Below, piece by piece: positions 1 to 6,358 of a stretch of DNA of 7,201 nucleotides. The notes beneath the pieces were generated by a model. It was not told the origin of the DNA. It ran no database searches and saw only the letters and a list, made by a program, of their open reading frames with translations. Origin of the DNA: Flavobacterium sp. (GTDB taxonomy: Bacteria > Bacteroidota > Bacteroidia > Flavobacteriales > Flavobacteriaceae); NCBI GenBank assembly GCA_030152225.1, contig JASLHL010000131.1, forward strand, positions 1-7,201, given 5' to 3'. Position 1 is the stretch's first letter; each line of letters opens with the position of its first letter. A program made the position numbers and the translations under genes.

Positions 1-1
1 T

Positions 2-1018
2 GAACAAAATCAAATTGAAAATATTTTCAAAGAATTTAGTCAGGCTAATGCAGGTATTGAAAAGCGTTTCGGAGGAACGGGGCTAGGATTAAATATTTCT
101 AAACGCCTCATCAATCTATTGGGTGGTGATATTCGCGTAGAAAGCATCTTAGGAGAAGGCTCTATCTTTACCATTACTTTACCCCTTGAAAAAGCAGATG
201 TACAAACCAATACCTATATATCTGCAAACCAAATTAAGGAGCAATTTACCATCTTAGCTCAAAATAAAATTCTCGTTGTAGATGACGATAAAATTCAGCT
301 GCAATTGATGGAGGAACTACTTGCCCCTATTTTCAAAAAAATTGATATGCTCAACGATTCTTCTGAAATTGAAAGCACACTCGATCAGGAGCAATATGAT
401 ATTATTCTCAGTGATATTCAAATGCCCAAAATGGATGGATTTGAAATGATTCACTTGTTAAAAAACAACAAAAAATACAAGCAAATTCCCGTTGTTGCCC
501 TATCGGGTAAACGCGACCTTACAGTAGAAGACTTTACCCAAGCTGGCTTTGCCTCAGCACATCAAAAGCCGATTCAACTGCAAGAATTGCTAATTCTCAT
601 TACACAGCTCTTACACCCTACTTATAAACTTGAATTGACAACTAAAAATGACGCAGCTGTTTTTACAGAGAAACCAGAACAACTGTATGACATTAATCAA
701 ATTAAACAATTCATCGGAGAGGATAGTGCAGCCTTGAGAAAATTCGTGGTCATTTTTGTAGATAGTACCCAAGAAAACATCCTGGATCTTAGCTATGCTA
801 CAGATGACTTTGACTATCAAACCGTTAGCAATATCGCACACAAAATGCTACCGATGTTTAAACAATTGCAAATTAATCACCTCGTTCCTGCACTAGAACA
901 ATTAGAAGATCAAACCATCGAGTTTCAATCCAAAGAGGATCTTACACAGCATATTCAAATCCTCGCTGAACAAATACAAGAAATTGTTTCAGATCTACAA
1001 AAGAAGTATTTAGGATGA
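2..1018 (+). CDS. Hybrid sensor histidine kinase, C-terminal part (HATPase end, REC, HPt)
   Basis: This is the last 338 residues of a hybrid two-component kinase; the start lies outside the window. The frame is open from position 2, so the apparent TTG start at 119 is internal. Fragment residues 1-64 are the end of the ATPase domain: an F-box (IFKEFSQA) and the G2 box GTGLG at residues 25-29; the N and G1 boxes are cut off. A receiver domain follows (about 89-200) with acidic pair D94/D95, phospho-acceptor D138 in LSDIQMPKMDG, S168 and K189 (KP). The C-terminal HPt domain (about 229-333) carries the likely phospho-acceptor H280 in IAHKMLPMFKQL, which departs from the usual HxLKG pattern. The protein therefore holds a complete His-Asp-His relay apart from its final response regulator. 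Sensor domain, signal and partner are not visible. The gene ends at TGA and converges with fabV; no partner regulator lies downstream. Confidence 0.93.
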   Translation, partial: EQNQIENIFKEFSQANAGIEKRFGGTGLGLNISKRLINLLGGDIRVESILGEGSIFTITLPLEKADVQTNTYISANQIKEQFTILAQNKILVVDDDKIQLQLMEELLAPIFKKIDMLNDSSEIESTLDQEQYDIILSDIQMPKMDGFEMIHLLKNNKKYKQIPVVALSGKRDLTVEDFTQAGFASAHQKPIQLQELLILITQLLHPTYKLELTTKNDAAVFTEKPEQLYDINQIKQFIGEDSAALRKFVVIFVDSTQENILDLSYATDDFDYQTVSNIAHKMLPMFKQLQINHLVPALEQLEDQTIEFQSKEDLTQHIQILAEQIQEIVSDLQKKYLG

Positions 1019-1026
1019 TGCGTGAT

Positions 1027-1090
1027 GCGGTTCGTTCGTCGTGCGGTTTGTTCTTTGCGCGGTTCGTTCGTCGCGCGATTTGTATGGATT
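1027..1090. repeat. Decaying 16-bp tandem repeat (four units)
   Basis: Four consecutive 16-bp units start at 1027, 1043, 1059 and 1075. The pattern is roughly GCGGTTyGTTCGTCGy. Units 1 and 3 share an identical 15-mer (1027-1041 and 1059-1073); unit 2 keeps GCGGTTTGTTC; unit 4 begins GCGATTTGT and decays into TGTATGG-like repeats up to about 1104. The block is rich in CpG and clearly more GC-rich than the AT-rich surroundings. It sits 8 bp after the kinase stop codon. It has no coding potential that I can see. Function is unknown; it may be a small intergenic minisatellite. Confidence 0.75.
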
Positions 1091-1123
1091 GTATGGTTTG
1101 TATGAAAACTAAACTGTAAACTG

Positions 1124-1143
1124 GTTAACCGTAAACGGTTAAC
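1124..1143. repeat. Perfect inverted repeat, 8-bp arms, TAAA loop
   Basis: GTTAACCG (1124-1131) and CGGTTAAC (1136-1143) are exact reverse complements separated by TAAA. The left arm also overlaps a short tandem duplication: GTAAACTGGTTAAC at 1116-1129 recurs as GTAAACGGTTAAC at 1131-1143. The hairpin lies just before the terminator and would be transcribed at the 3' end of the kinase mRNA. It could be an accessory RNA stem or a protein site. It has no T-run of its own. Confidence 0.6.
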
Positions 1144-1146
1144 AAT

Positions 1147-1183
1147 AAAAAAAGGCGATGAAAAAATTTCATCGCCTTTTTTT
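1147..1183. terminator. Bidirectional rho-independent terminator between kinase and fabV
   Basis: GGCGATGAAA (1154-1163) pairs perfectly with TTTCATCGCC (1167-1176) around an AAA loop. A run of seven A precedes it and seven T follow, so both strands show a GC-containing stem followed by a T-tract. It lies 8 nt beyond the fabV stop codon and ends the convergent kinase transcript on the other strand. Confidence 0.93.
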
Positions 1184-1184
1184 A

Positions 1185-2381
1185 TTATTTAATACTTGGA
1201 ACGTCAACTAGTTCATTTGTTTCTGCTTGATAATCTACTGTATCAAATTCGAATCCGAACAAATTAAAGAAATCCCTTCTATACCCTTCTAAGTCTGAAA
1301 TTTCATTGATATTATCGGAGTTGATTTCCTCCCATAATTTCGCTACTTCTGCTTGAACGTCTTCTCTCATTTCCCAGTCATCAACGCGGATACGTCCTTC
1401 TTGATCTAGGGCAACCGCTTGATTAGCATACAAGCGATCGTTAAATAAGCGATACATTTGCTCGATACAGCCTTCGTGGATATTTTTTTCTTTCATCACT
1501 TTGTACAAAAGCGAGATATACAAAGGCACTACAGGAATTGCAGAACTTGACTGCGTTACTAATGCTTTGTTTACTGATACGTAAGAAACTCCGTTCAAAT
1601 CAGCAACTAGGTTATTAATAGTTGGCACAGTTGCTTCTAAATCATTTTTCGCCATTCCGATTGTACCATTTCGGTAAATAGGATAGGTCAATTCAGGTCC
1701 GATATACGAGTAGGCTACTGTTTTTACACCATCGGCTAAAACACCTGCTGCCTTTAGGTCTTCAATCCAAAACTTCCAATCTTCACCTCCCATTACAGCG
1801 ACTGTATTATCGATATCGCTTTGTTCCGTTACAGGATCGATTGTAATAGTAGACACAACACCTGTATGGAAATCTACCGTTTTATTTGAAAAAGGCTCGT
1901 TGATTGGTTTTAATACTGAAGCATACGCTACACCCGTTTTAGGATGTGTACGTCTTGGTGATGCTAAGCTATACACAACTAGGTCAACTTGACCTAAATC
2001 TTGTTTAATTAGCGCTATGGTTTGTTTTTTAATTTCATCAGAATACGCATCTCCATTGATGCTTTTTGCATATAAACCAGCTTTTGCCGCTTCTTGCTCA
2101 AATGCTGCTGAATTATACCAACCTGCAGTTGCTGGACGACCTTCTGTTGCTGACTTTTCAAAGAATACTCCTATAGTAGCTGCATCAGAACCAAAAGCTG
2201 CAGAAATACGCGATGCCAATCCGAAACCTGTAGAAGCACCTATAACAAGTACTTTTTTCGGTCCATTCGCTATTTTGCCTTTAGATTTAACATATGCAAT
2301 TTGTTGTTTAACATGCGCTGCACATCCTTCTGGATGAGAAGTTAAGCAGATAAATCCACGAGTTCTAGGTTGTATAATCAT
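1185..2381 (-). CDS. fabV: Trans-2-enoyl-CoA/ACP reductase (NADH), FabV/TER family
   Basis: This enzyme uses NADH to reduce the trans-2 double bond of enoyl-ACP or enoyl-CoA, the last step of each round of fatty-acid elongation; it acts in the cytosol. At 398 residues it has the usual FabV length. The N-terminus MIIQPRTRGFICLTSHPEGC is typical of the family and fixes the ATG start. The dinucleotide-binding loop GASTGFGLASR spans residues 48-58, with E75 in FFEK where NADH-preferring members carry an acidic residue. SLASPRR is at 138-144. The catalytic pair fits the family's Y-x8-K pattern as Y236 and K245 (IYRNGTIGMAK), unlike the Y-x6-K of FabI. No frameshift or lost key residue is seen. FabV enzymes are known for triclosan tolerance, and related TER enzymes act on crotonyl-CoA, so ACP versus CoA preference cannot be settled here. 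It has its own promoter (2453-2482) and a strong terminator. Confidence 0.96.
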   Translation of the reverse strand: MIIQPRTRGFICLTSHPEGCAAHVKQQIAYVKSKGKIANGPKKVLVIGASTGFGLASRISAAFGSDAATIGVFFEKSATEGRPATAGWYNSAAFEQEAAKAGLYAKSINGDAYSDEIKKQTIALIKQDLGQVDLVVYSLASPRRTHPKTGVAYASVLKPINEPFSNKTVDFHTGVVSTITIDPVTEQSDIDNTVAVMGGEDWKFWIEDLKAAGVLADGVKTVAYSYIGPELTYPIYRNGTIGMAKNDLEATVPTINNLVADLNGVSYVSVNKALVTQSSSAIPVVPLYISLLYKVMKEKNIHEGCIEQMYRLFNDRLYANQAVALDQEGRIRVDDWEMREDVQAEVAKLWEEINSDNINEISDLEGYRRDFFNLFGFEFDTVDYQAETNELVDVPSIK

Positions 2382-2429
2382 TATTTCTATTTTTTACTTT
2401 ACTACGCTTGTATGTTATTTTTCTTTATT

Positions 2430-2446
2430 CATTGAAAGCTTCAATG
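2430..2446. promoter_or_regulatory. Dyad downstream of the fabV -7 element (possible operator or 5'UTR stem)
   Basis: CATTGAA (2430-2436) and TTCAATG (2440-2446) are exact reverse complements with a 3-nt spacer (AGC). The dyad begins about 6 nt downstream of the predicted fabV -7 element, so it covers the likely transcription start. That position suits a repressor site. It could equally be a short hairpin at the 5' end of the mRNA. The binding protein, if any, is unknown. Confidence 0.4.
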
Positions 2447-2452
2447 CTTATA

Positions 2453-2482
2453 CAAATATAAACAACTCTTTTTATATGCAAA
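2453..2482 (-). promoter_or_regulatory. fabV promoter, Bacteroidota type
   Basis: On the minus strand TTTG (2479-2482) lies 18 nt upstream of TATATTTG (2453-2460), a full match to the Bacteroidota sigma-A pattern (TTTG or TTG at -33, TAnnTTTG at -7). The expected start site near 2446 leaves a leader of about 65 nt before the fabV ATG. No clear Shine-Dalgarno sequence precedes the ATG, which is common in this phylum. Confidence 0.7.
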
Positions 2483-2531
2483 TGAAATAGTGATCAGAAA
2501 TAAGTAATCCGAAGTGAGAACAAAAGAAATG

Positions 2532-2572
2532 AAAAAAAAATGAGCAAATAGCAAGAAGTAAAAAACACTTCT
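2532..2572 (-). terminator. Weak possible terminator after the AraC pair
   Basis: On the minus strand AGAAGT (2572-2567) can pair with ACTTCT (2559-2554) around a T-rich loop. A run of nine T (2540-2532) follows, but 13 nt after the stem. The stem is short and AT-rich and the T-run is displaced, so termination here would probably be leaky and some read-through into fabV is possible. Confidence 0.25.
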
Positions 2573-2601
2573 AGACTACTTACCCATCCACTGCAACTTG
2601 T

Positions 2602-3708
2602 TTATCTGTTTTCAAGGATATTCGTTATATATTCGGAAGGAGATACTCCTTCGTATTTCTTAAACGCGCGAAAGAAAGAGGTTCGAGAATTAAATCCGCA
2701 TTCATCACCTAATTCGGACACCGATATATCAAAATCTTTTTTCTCTAATAACTCCTTTGCATGTTCGACACGCAATTTATTGATGTAAGCATTGAAATTC
2801 ATCCCATAAGTTGTGGAGAAAAACTGAGACAAATGATGCTTAGCAATTTTACTTTCTTGTTCAAGATCATCCAAAGCAAAATTAACCTTTAAGAACGATT
2901 GTTTATCGTGAACAATTTGTTCTACCTTCACTTTATAAGCATGTAAAACCTCTTCAGCTAATTTTGATTTCTCGTATTTTAAAAGCGCTTGTTGTTCTTC
3001 TGCTGTTTTTCCTTCTTCAGCCGAAGTAATAGAAACCATTTTTACGTATTTCAATCGCGCGATATAGTAATTAAATATAACAACAGAGAAACACAATAAA
3101 GCTAAATAGGTAACTGAAAGGTCATAATAGAGAATATTATCGTAAAATACAATTCCTAATGACACCAACGCCATGAAGATCATAATCCACATCACACGCA
3201 AGATTAATAGGCGAATATTGCTATTCAACACTAGCTTGTTAATCTTAAAGTACCCTGTAAAAGCATAGCCGACATATTGGAATACTTCAATAAAGTAAAG
3301 GACCAATAAGTAGCGATACGCCTCAACTGAATTTATATCCAACTCTTGGCTTAGCAAGAAAATATAAAATCCCAACAGTACTAGCGTAGGAATAAAGTGC
3401 AACACAAAGGAATAGCGCTTCGTATGCTGCTCTACTTTGTGAACTTCATCCGATAATAAGACAAGACAAAAATAAAATGTAGGTGCATAGACCGTATTAA
3501 GGGGCAATCCAAGATGGATTAACCGATACTCTGGCCATAACAATCGGCTACACAACGTAATAACTAGATGTAAAACAAAAAACAAAAGAAATACATTGAG
3601 TAATTGCTGTGTTCTAGTTGTAGTAGTCAGTTTATTATTAATAATAAACGAAATACTGCCAAAAATAATAGCTGCTGTTAATACGACTAAGTTAAAATAA
3701 AACTCCAT
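2602..3708 (-). CDS. Membrane-anchored AraC-family regulator, seven predicted TM helices
   Basis: The 368-residue protein joins an integral membrane domain to a DNA-binding domain. Hydrophobic segments lie near residues 5-25, 36-56, 71-88, 99-120, 130-152, 164-187 and 196-217, about seven helices. A charged linker (220-275, rich in K and E, possibly helical) leads to the AraC domain. The first helix-turn-helix is near 278-300 and the second near 326-348, ending in the family signature CGFNSRTSFFRAFKKYEGVSPSEY (337-360). It is probably held in the inner membrane with its DNA-binding domain in the cytosol; the ligand is unknown. The start lies 9 bp after the stop of the preceding AraC gene, with a GGGCGG stretch between them as a plausible ribosome site, so the two are very likely cotranscribed and perhaps translationally coupled. 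It is the larger of the pair and its membrane domain does not visibly resemble that of its neighbour. Targets are unknown; fabV lies downstream. Confidence 0.9.
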   Translation of the reverse strand: MEFYFNLVVLTAAIIFGSISFIINNKLTTTTRTQQLLNVFLLFFVLHLVITLCSRLLWPEYRLIHLGLPLNTVYAPTFYFCLVLLSDEVHKVEQHTKRYSFVLHFIPTLVLLGFYIFLLSQELDINSVEAYRYLLVLYFIEVFQYVGYAFTGYFKINKLVLNSNIRLLILRVMWIMIFMALVSLGIVFYDNILYYDLSVTYLALLCFSVVIFNYYIARLKYVKMVSITSAEEGKTAEEQQALLKYEKSKLAEEVLHAYKVKVEQIVHDKQSFLKVNFALDDLEQESKIAKHHLSQFFSTTYGMNFNAYINKLRVEHAKELLEKKDFDISVSELGDECGFNSRTSFFRAFKKYEGVSPSEYITNILENR

Positions 3709-3717
3709 AACCGCCCA

Positions 3718-4668
3718 TTAAACGATTTGATTGCGATATACAGAAGGGGTTTTACCTACAAAAAGCTTAAAGTATTTATTAAACGTGGATTTTGAACTAA
3801 AACCACATTCTTCCACAATAGCTTCTATGGTCAAATTATTTCGCACTTGCAATAATTCTTTTGCATGTAAAATTCTATATTGCGCTACCATATGATAAAA
3901 AGAAGAATTCAATTGATGGTTAATCACAGTAGATACTTCTTGTTTATTCAAATTTACTGCATCTGCTAGATCTTCCAATGAAAACGAATTCGCTAAAAAG
4001 TCATCACTTGTTTCGAAAAACTCAATAATTACTCTTTCTTTATCTTCAAATTTCGTGTGCAGCGCATGAGTATCCATTTTCGTTACAACAAATTCAGTTC
4101 CTTGATTAAGCAATACTTTGTTTCCTTCTTGGTAGTTGAACAAGCTAAATAAGCTAAACAACAACAGCGATACAGCTAATCCTGTTTGGAAAAAGACATA
4201 TTCTACGCCAAAATCAGCAAAGCTATAAGTCACAACAAAGAAAATTGCTCTTACAATTAAACCTGCGATAAGGAAGTTACAGAAAAAACCAATAAATCCT
4301 AATACACTTTGATTCGAATTAGAAGGTTGGATCGACTTCATTTCTTTGTACAACAACATTAAGTAGGTCAATACATAAGCAAAAACAAGCGAACCTATTA
4401 ATTTGAATGCAAACAGGCTCGGTAATAGAATGATCAAAACGGCAAGACTGTAATGGAAGAAAAATTCTCCGACAGAAGGCTCGGCTTTATTTGCTGTTTT
4501 TCTTGTAAAGAAATACAATAATGGAATAGCCAAATGACTAAAATTGAGATTCACGCCTAAGCCAATTACTATAAGCTGAATCAGAGAGATAGCTAAAACG
4601 CTTTTAACGATGCTCTCGAAGTTAAAATGGCCTCTTAAAAAACCATCAAATGTTTTAATTAGTTTCAT
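3718..4668 (-). CDS. Membrane-anchored AraC-family regulator, five or six predicted TM helices
   Basis: The 316-residue protein is the first gene of the AraC pair. Hydrophobic segments lie near residues 20-38, 42-55 (short), 70-86, 89-107, 122-145 and 157-177. A soluble linker (178-225) follows, then the AraC domain: first helix-turn-helix about 229-251 and second about 278-300, with the signature CGFSSKSTFNKYFKLFVGKTPSVYR (288-312). Its DNA-binding part shares the HAKELL and ECGF patterns with the next gene, so those domains are homologous, while the membrane parts differ in length and helix number. The ATG at 4668 is chosen because it opens a positively charged N-terminus before the first helix; no Shine-Dalgarno sequence is evident. 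The leader upstream holds several dyads and could be a site of autoregulation. The signal is unknown. An alternative is that the membrane part serves only as an anchor. Confidence 0.88.
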   Translation of the reverse strand: MKLIKTFDGFLRGHFNFESIVKSVLAISLIQLIVIGLGVNLNFSHLAIPLLYFFTRKTANKAEPSVGEFFFHYSLAVLIILLPSLFAFKLIGSLVFAYVLTYLMLLYKEMKSIQPSNSNQSVLGFIGFFCNFLIAGLIVRAIFFVVTYSFADFGVEYVFFQTGLAVSLLLFSLFSLFNYQEGNKVLLNQGTEFVVTKMDTHALHTKFEDKERVIIEFFETSDDFLANSFSLEDLADAVNLNKQEVSTVINHQLNSSFYHMVAQYRILHAKELLQVRNNLTIEAIVEECGFSSKSTFNKYFKLFVGKTPSVYRNQIV

Positions 4669-4686
4669 AATGTTAGTGGTGATGAT

Positions 4687-4785
4687 GTATTAATATAATA
4701 CCTCTACCCTCACATATTGCGTCGTGACTATACTGCATAGCTATATAGCACGATTCTCTATTAAGTGGGGACTTAAGATAATAGA
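4687..4785. promoter_or_regulatory. Dyad-rich leader upstream of the AraC operon
   Basis: Three inverted repeats are packed into about 100 bp. GTATTA/TAATAC (4687-4692 and 4696-4701) has a 3-nt spacer. TCGTG-CTATA (4722-4726 and 4728-4732) pairs with TATAGCACGA (4744-4753), a 10-bp stem with one bulged A and an 11-nt loop. TTAAGT/ACTTAA (4761-4766 and 4771-4776) surrounds GGGG. The palindrome GCTATATAGC (4740-4749) overlaps the second. They may be operators for autoregulation or a folded 5' leader. I recognise no riboswitch class. Confidence 0.4.
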
Positions 4786-4828
4786 TGTTCGCCTATTACT
4801 ACTTTTTTTACTTTCGTTTAAAGCGTGA

Positions 4829-4836
4829 CAAAATTA
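4829..4836 (-). promoter_or_regulatory. Candidate -7 element for the AraC operon
   Basis: On the minus strand this reads TAATTTTG, matching TAnnTTTG. No clear TTG is found at the expected -33 distance, only a TTA-containing stretch near 4854-4857. If used, it would give a leader of about 150 nt containing all the dyads at 4687-4785. AT-rich DNA yields such matches by chance. Confidence 0.3.
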
Positions 4837-5460
4837 TTATTTATTTTTTAGATTAACATATTATTTAACACTACAAAATGAGATTTACACATTATACATC
4901 TAATCGCATTTAACTTTTTATTATACTTAATTTCTCAAGTAAAAATACCCAAAGTCAGCAAGCATTTTCACGTAATAACATTTATTACTCTATTAATTTA
5001 TATCCATTTAATACAATAAACACAACCTTTTCCTGAATTAATTGCTTTATTCCCTCCTGCATTCTCCTCTTCGACTTTGTTTTTTTACGCAGTAGAAGCT
5101 TTAACTTACTTGTGAACTATAAATGCATACAATAATCTCATTCTGTATATATCTAAGACCACCAACCCTGTAAAAGGTCACATTTTTTTTACTCTTTTAT
5201 CTTATTTACCCAAAAAAACACAGATCAATCACTACAAAAAATCATAAATAACATTCAAAACACATCATTAAAAACAAAAAATAAATTTTTACTACACGCA
5301 ATACGTTAAATTCAATGCAATATTCATAAATCAACTTTTTATTTAAAATCGAATCAAAAAGCGATTTTATTTCTAACATAATAACCTACTAGGCTTATAA
5401 TTCTCAAAACGAGAGTATATCACTAAAAAATAAGAATGAAAAGGGCGAATAGACAATTAT
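4837..5460. other. AT-rich spacer without recognised gene
   Basis: About 620 bp of very AT-rich DNA shows no open frame of useful length on either strand and no tRNA-like structure. Two simple dyads stand out: GTAATAA/TTATTAC (4972-4978 and 4982-4988) and TAAAATCG/CGATTTTA (5344-5351 and 5362-5369, 10-nt spacer). Neither has a following T-run that would make it a clear terminator. Such dyads are not rare in AT-rich DNA. A small RNA or a degraded gene cannot be excluded by eye. Confidence 0.5.
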
Positions 5461-5500
5461 AAAAAAAGCCCTAAATACATTTGTATTTAGGGCTTTTTTT
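5461..5500 (-). terminator. Rho-independent terminator of the lipoprotein gene
   Basis: GCCCTAAATAC (5468-5478) pairs perfectly with GTATTTAGGGC (5483-5493) around an ATTT loop, flanked by seven A and seven T. It starts about 16 nt beyond the lipoprotein stop codon, and on the minus strand the stem is followed by a T-tract. The symmetry means it could stop transcripts from either side. Confidence 0.93.
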
Positions 5501-5516
5501 ATTTCGAGCACTAGTT

Positions 5517-6302
5517 TTATTCAGACGCTTCTGCTGCTTCCACTACTTCTTCTTTTGTATCATCTTGACTCAACACTTTTAAAGGATCGTAACTTTTAAC
5601 TTCCCAAGTAGGATCTGTTAAGTCCACATAAAAGTAATTAACGTTGTCATTTTTATCAAAAGCTCCATTCTTATTGATGTCTTCAATTGTTCTAAAATAC
5701 AATCTATTTTGTGCATCAATGACCGTCCAATCTAATAGTTCCTGTAAATAAGGACTTAATTTTTTAAAATCCCTTCCACTGCCTTTACTTATATAAAGCG
5801 TTTTGATATCATTTGAATCAATCTTACCATCGCGATTGGTATCTGCATCAAACACATTATAAACCAAAATATTTCGCTTTAGTTTTTCGGCTATGGTATT
5901 CAAGTACACCACAGACTGAATCTGAATGGTCTTTGTGGTCAGTGGTTTGATATCCAAAGAATCTTTATGTTGAAACATTAGATTTTCTAAATACCCTGTA
6001 ATTTCAAAAGGGACGAAATTGGAAACCGTATAGGAGAATTGACTCACCTTACTTGTACCGTATTTACTAGGGCTAGAATAAACCCTAACCTCTCCAACAG
6101 GGTGAATTAAATAGGGTGAATTACCGACAACCAAAGGCAAATCAGCAATTCTGATATCTTCTGTTTTTTCTTTTACTACTTCTTGTTCCGTAGTTTTTGC
6201 TTCATCTTTATAAATTACTTTGGGTTTCTCCTCTTGCCCTTTACAAGAAAAAAACAACACAACGGAAAAAGCACTTACGATTAAACCTAATTTTGTTTTC
6301 AT
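5517..6302 (-). CDS. Lipoprotein with two EF-hand/dockerin-type calcium loops
   Basis: The 261-residue protein is of unrecognised family. I start it at the ATG at 6302 rather than the upstream in-frame GTG (6311), because MKTKLGL is a classic signal-peptide start. The hydrophobic stretch ends in LFFSC, a loose lipobox with C20 as lipidated residue. The residues after it (KGQEEK) are acidic enough to resemble a flavobacterial surface-export signal, but weakly. A charged linker runs to about residue 50. The core holds two 12-residue loops of pattern D-x-N-x-[DN]-G-x-[IF]-D-x-N-D at 154-165 and 208-219, expected to bind calcium. The C-terminus is acidic (about 245-261). It follows a TonB-dependent receptor gene by 56 bp on the same strand, so it is probably an outer-membrane or surface partner of that receptor. 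It is too short for a SusD protein and shows no catalytic motif that I know. Confidence 0.85.
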   Translation of the reverse strand: MKTKLGLIVSAFSVVLFFSCKGQEEKPKVIYKDEAKTTEQEVVKEKTEDIRIADLPLVVGNSPYLIHPVGEVRVYSSPSKYGTSKVSQFSYTVSNFVPFEITGYLENLMFQHKDSLDIKPLTTKTIQIQSVVYLNTIAEKLKRNILVYNVFDADTNRDGKIDSNDIKTLYISKGSGRDFKKLSPYLQELLDWTVIDAQNRLYFRTIEDINKNGAFDKNDNVNYFYVDLTDPTWEVKSYDPLKVLSQDDTKEEVVEAAEASE

Positions 6303-6322
6303 TCTTTTCACTATTGATGATT

Positions 6323-6330
6323 CAAAGATA
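6323..6330 (-). promoter_or_regulatory. Candidate internal -7 element for the lipoprotein gene
   Basis: On the minus strand this reads TATCTTTG, matching TAnnTTTG, and lies 20 nt upstream of the ATG at 6302. It would give a very short leader beginning near 6316. No TTG is found at the right -33 distance, so it may be fortuitous. If real, the lipoprotein could be expressed independently of the receptor. No terminator separates the two genes. Confidence 0.3.
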
Positions 6331-6358
6331 CGTTTTTTACAAATGCACGACTAAAAAA

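Noticed and set aside
119..121. TTG as a start codon for the kinase fragment
   Set aside because: The frame is open to the left edge and the upstream residues carry the F-box and G2 box of the ATPase domain, so this codon is internal.
611..841. Open frame of 76 codons on the minus strand
   Set aside because: It lies fully inside the kinase gene in another frame and shows no domain or sensible composition.
1027..1090. CRISPR array
   Set aside because: Units are contiguous 16-mers without spacers and degenerate quickly; no cas genes are present.
2017..2337. Open frame of 106 codons on the plus strand
   Set aside because: It is antisense to fabV, whose frame has clear family motifs throughout this stretch.
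5157..5185. Plus-strand terminator-like GACC/GGTC stem followed by a T-run
   Set aside because: The stem is only 4 bp with a long loop and no plus-strand gene or promoter precedes it.
5476..5483. Plus-strand TACATTTG as a promoter -7 element
   Set aside because: It lies inside the loop and stem of the terminator, has no supporting -33 element and no plus-strand gene follows.
6309..6311. GTG start for the lipoprotein
   Set aside because: Three codons downstream an ATG gives a better signal-peptide N-terminus; the GTG cannot be fully excluded.
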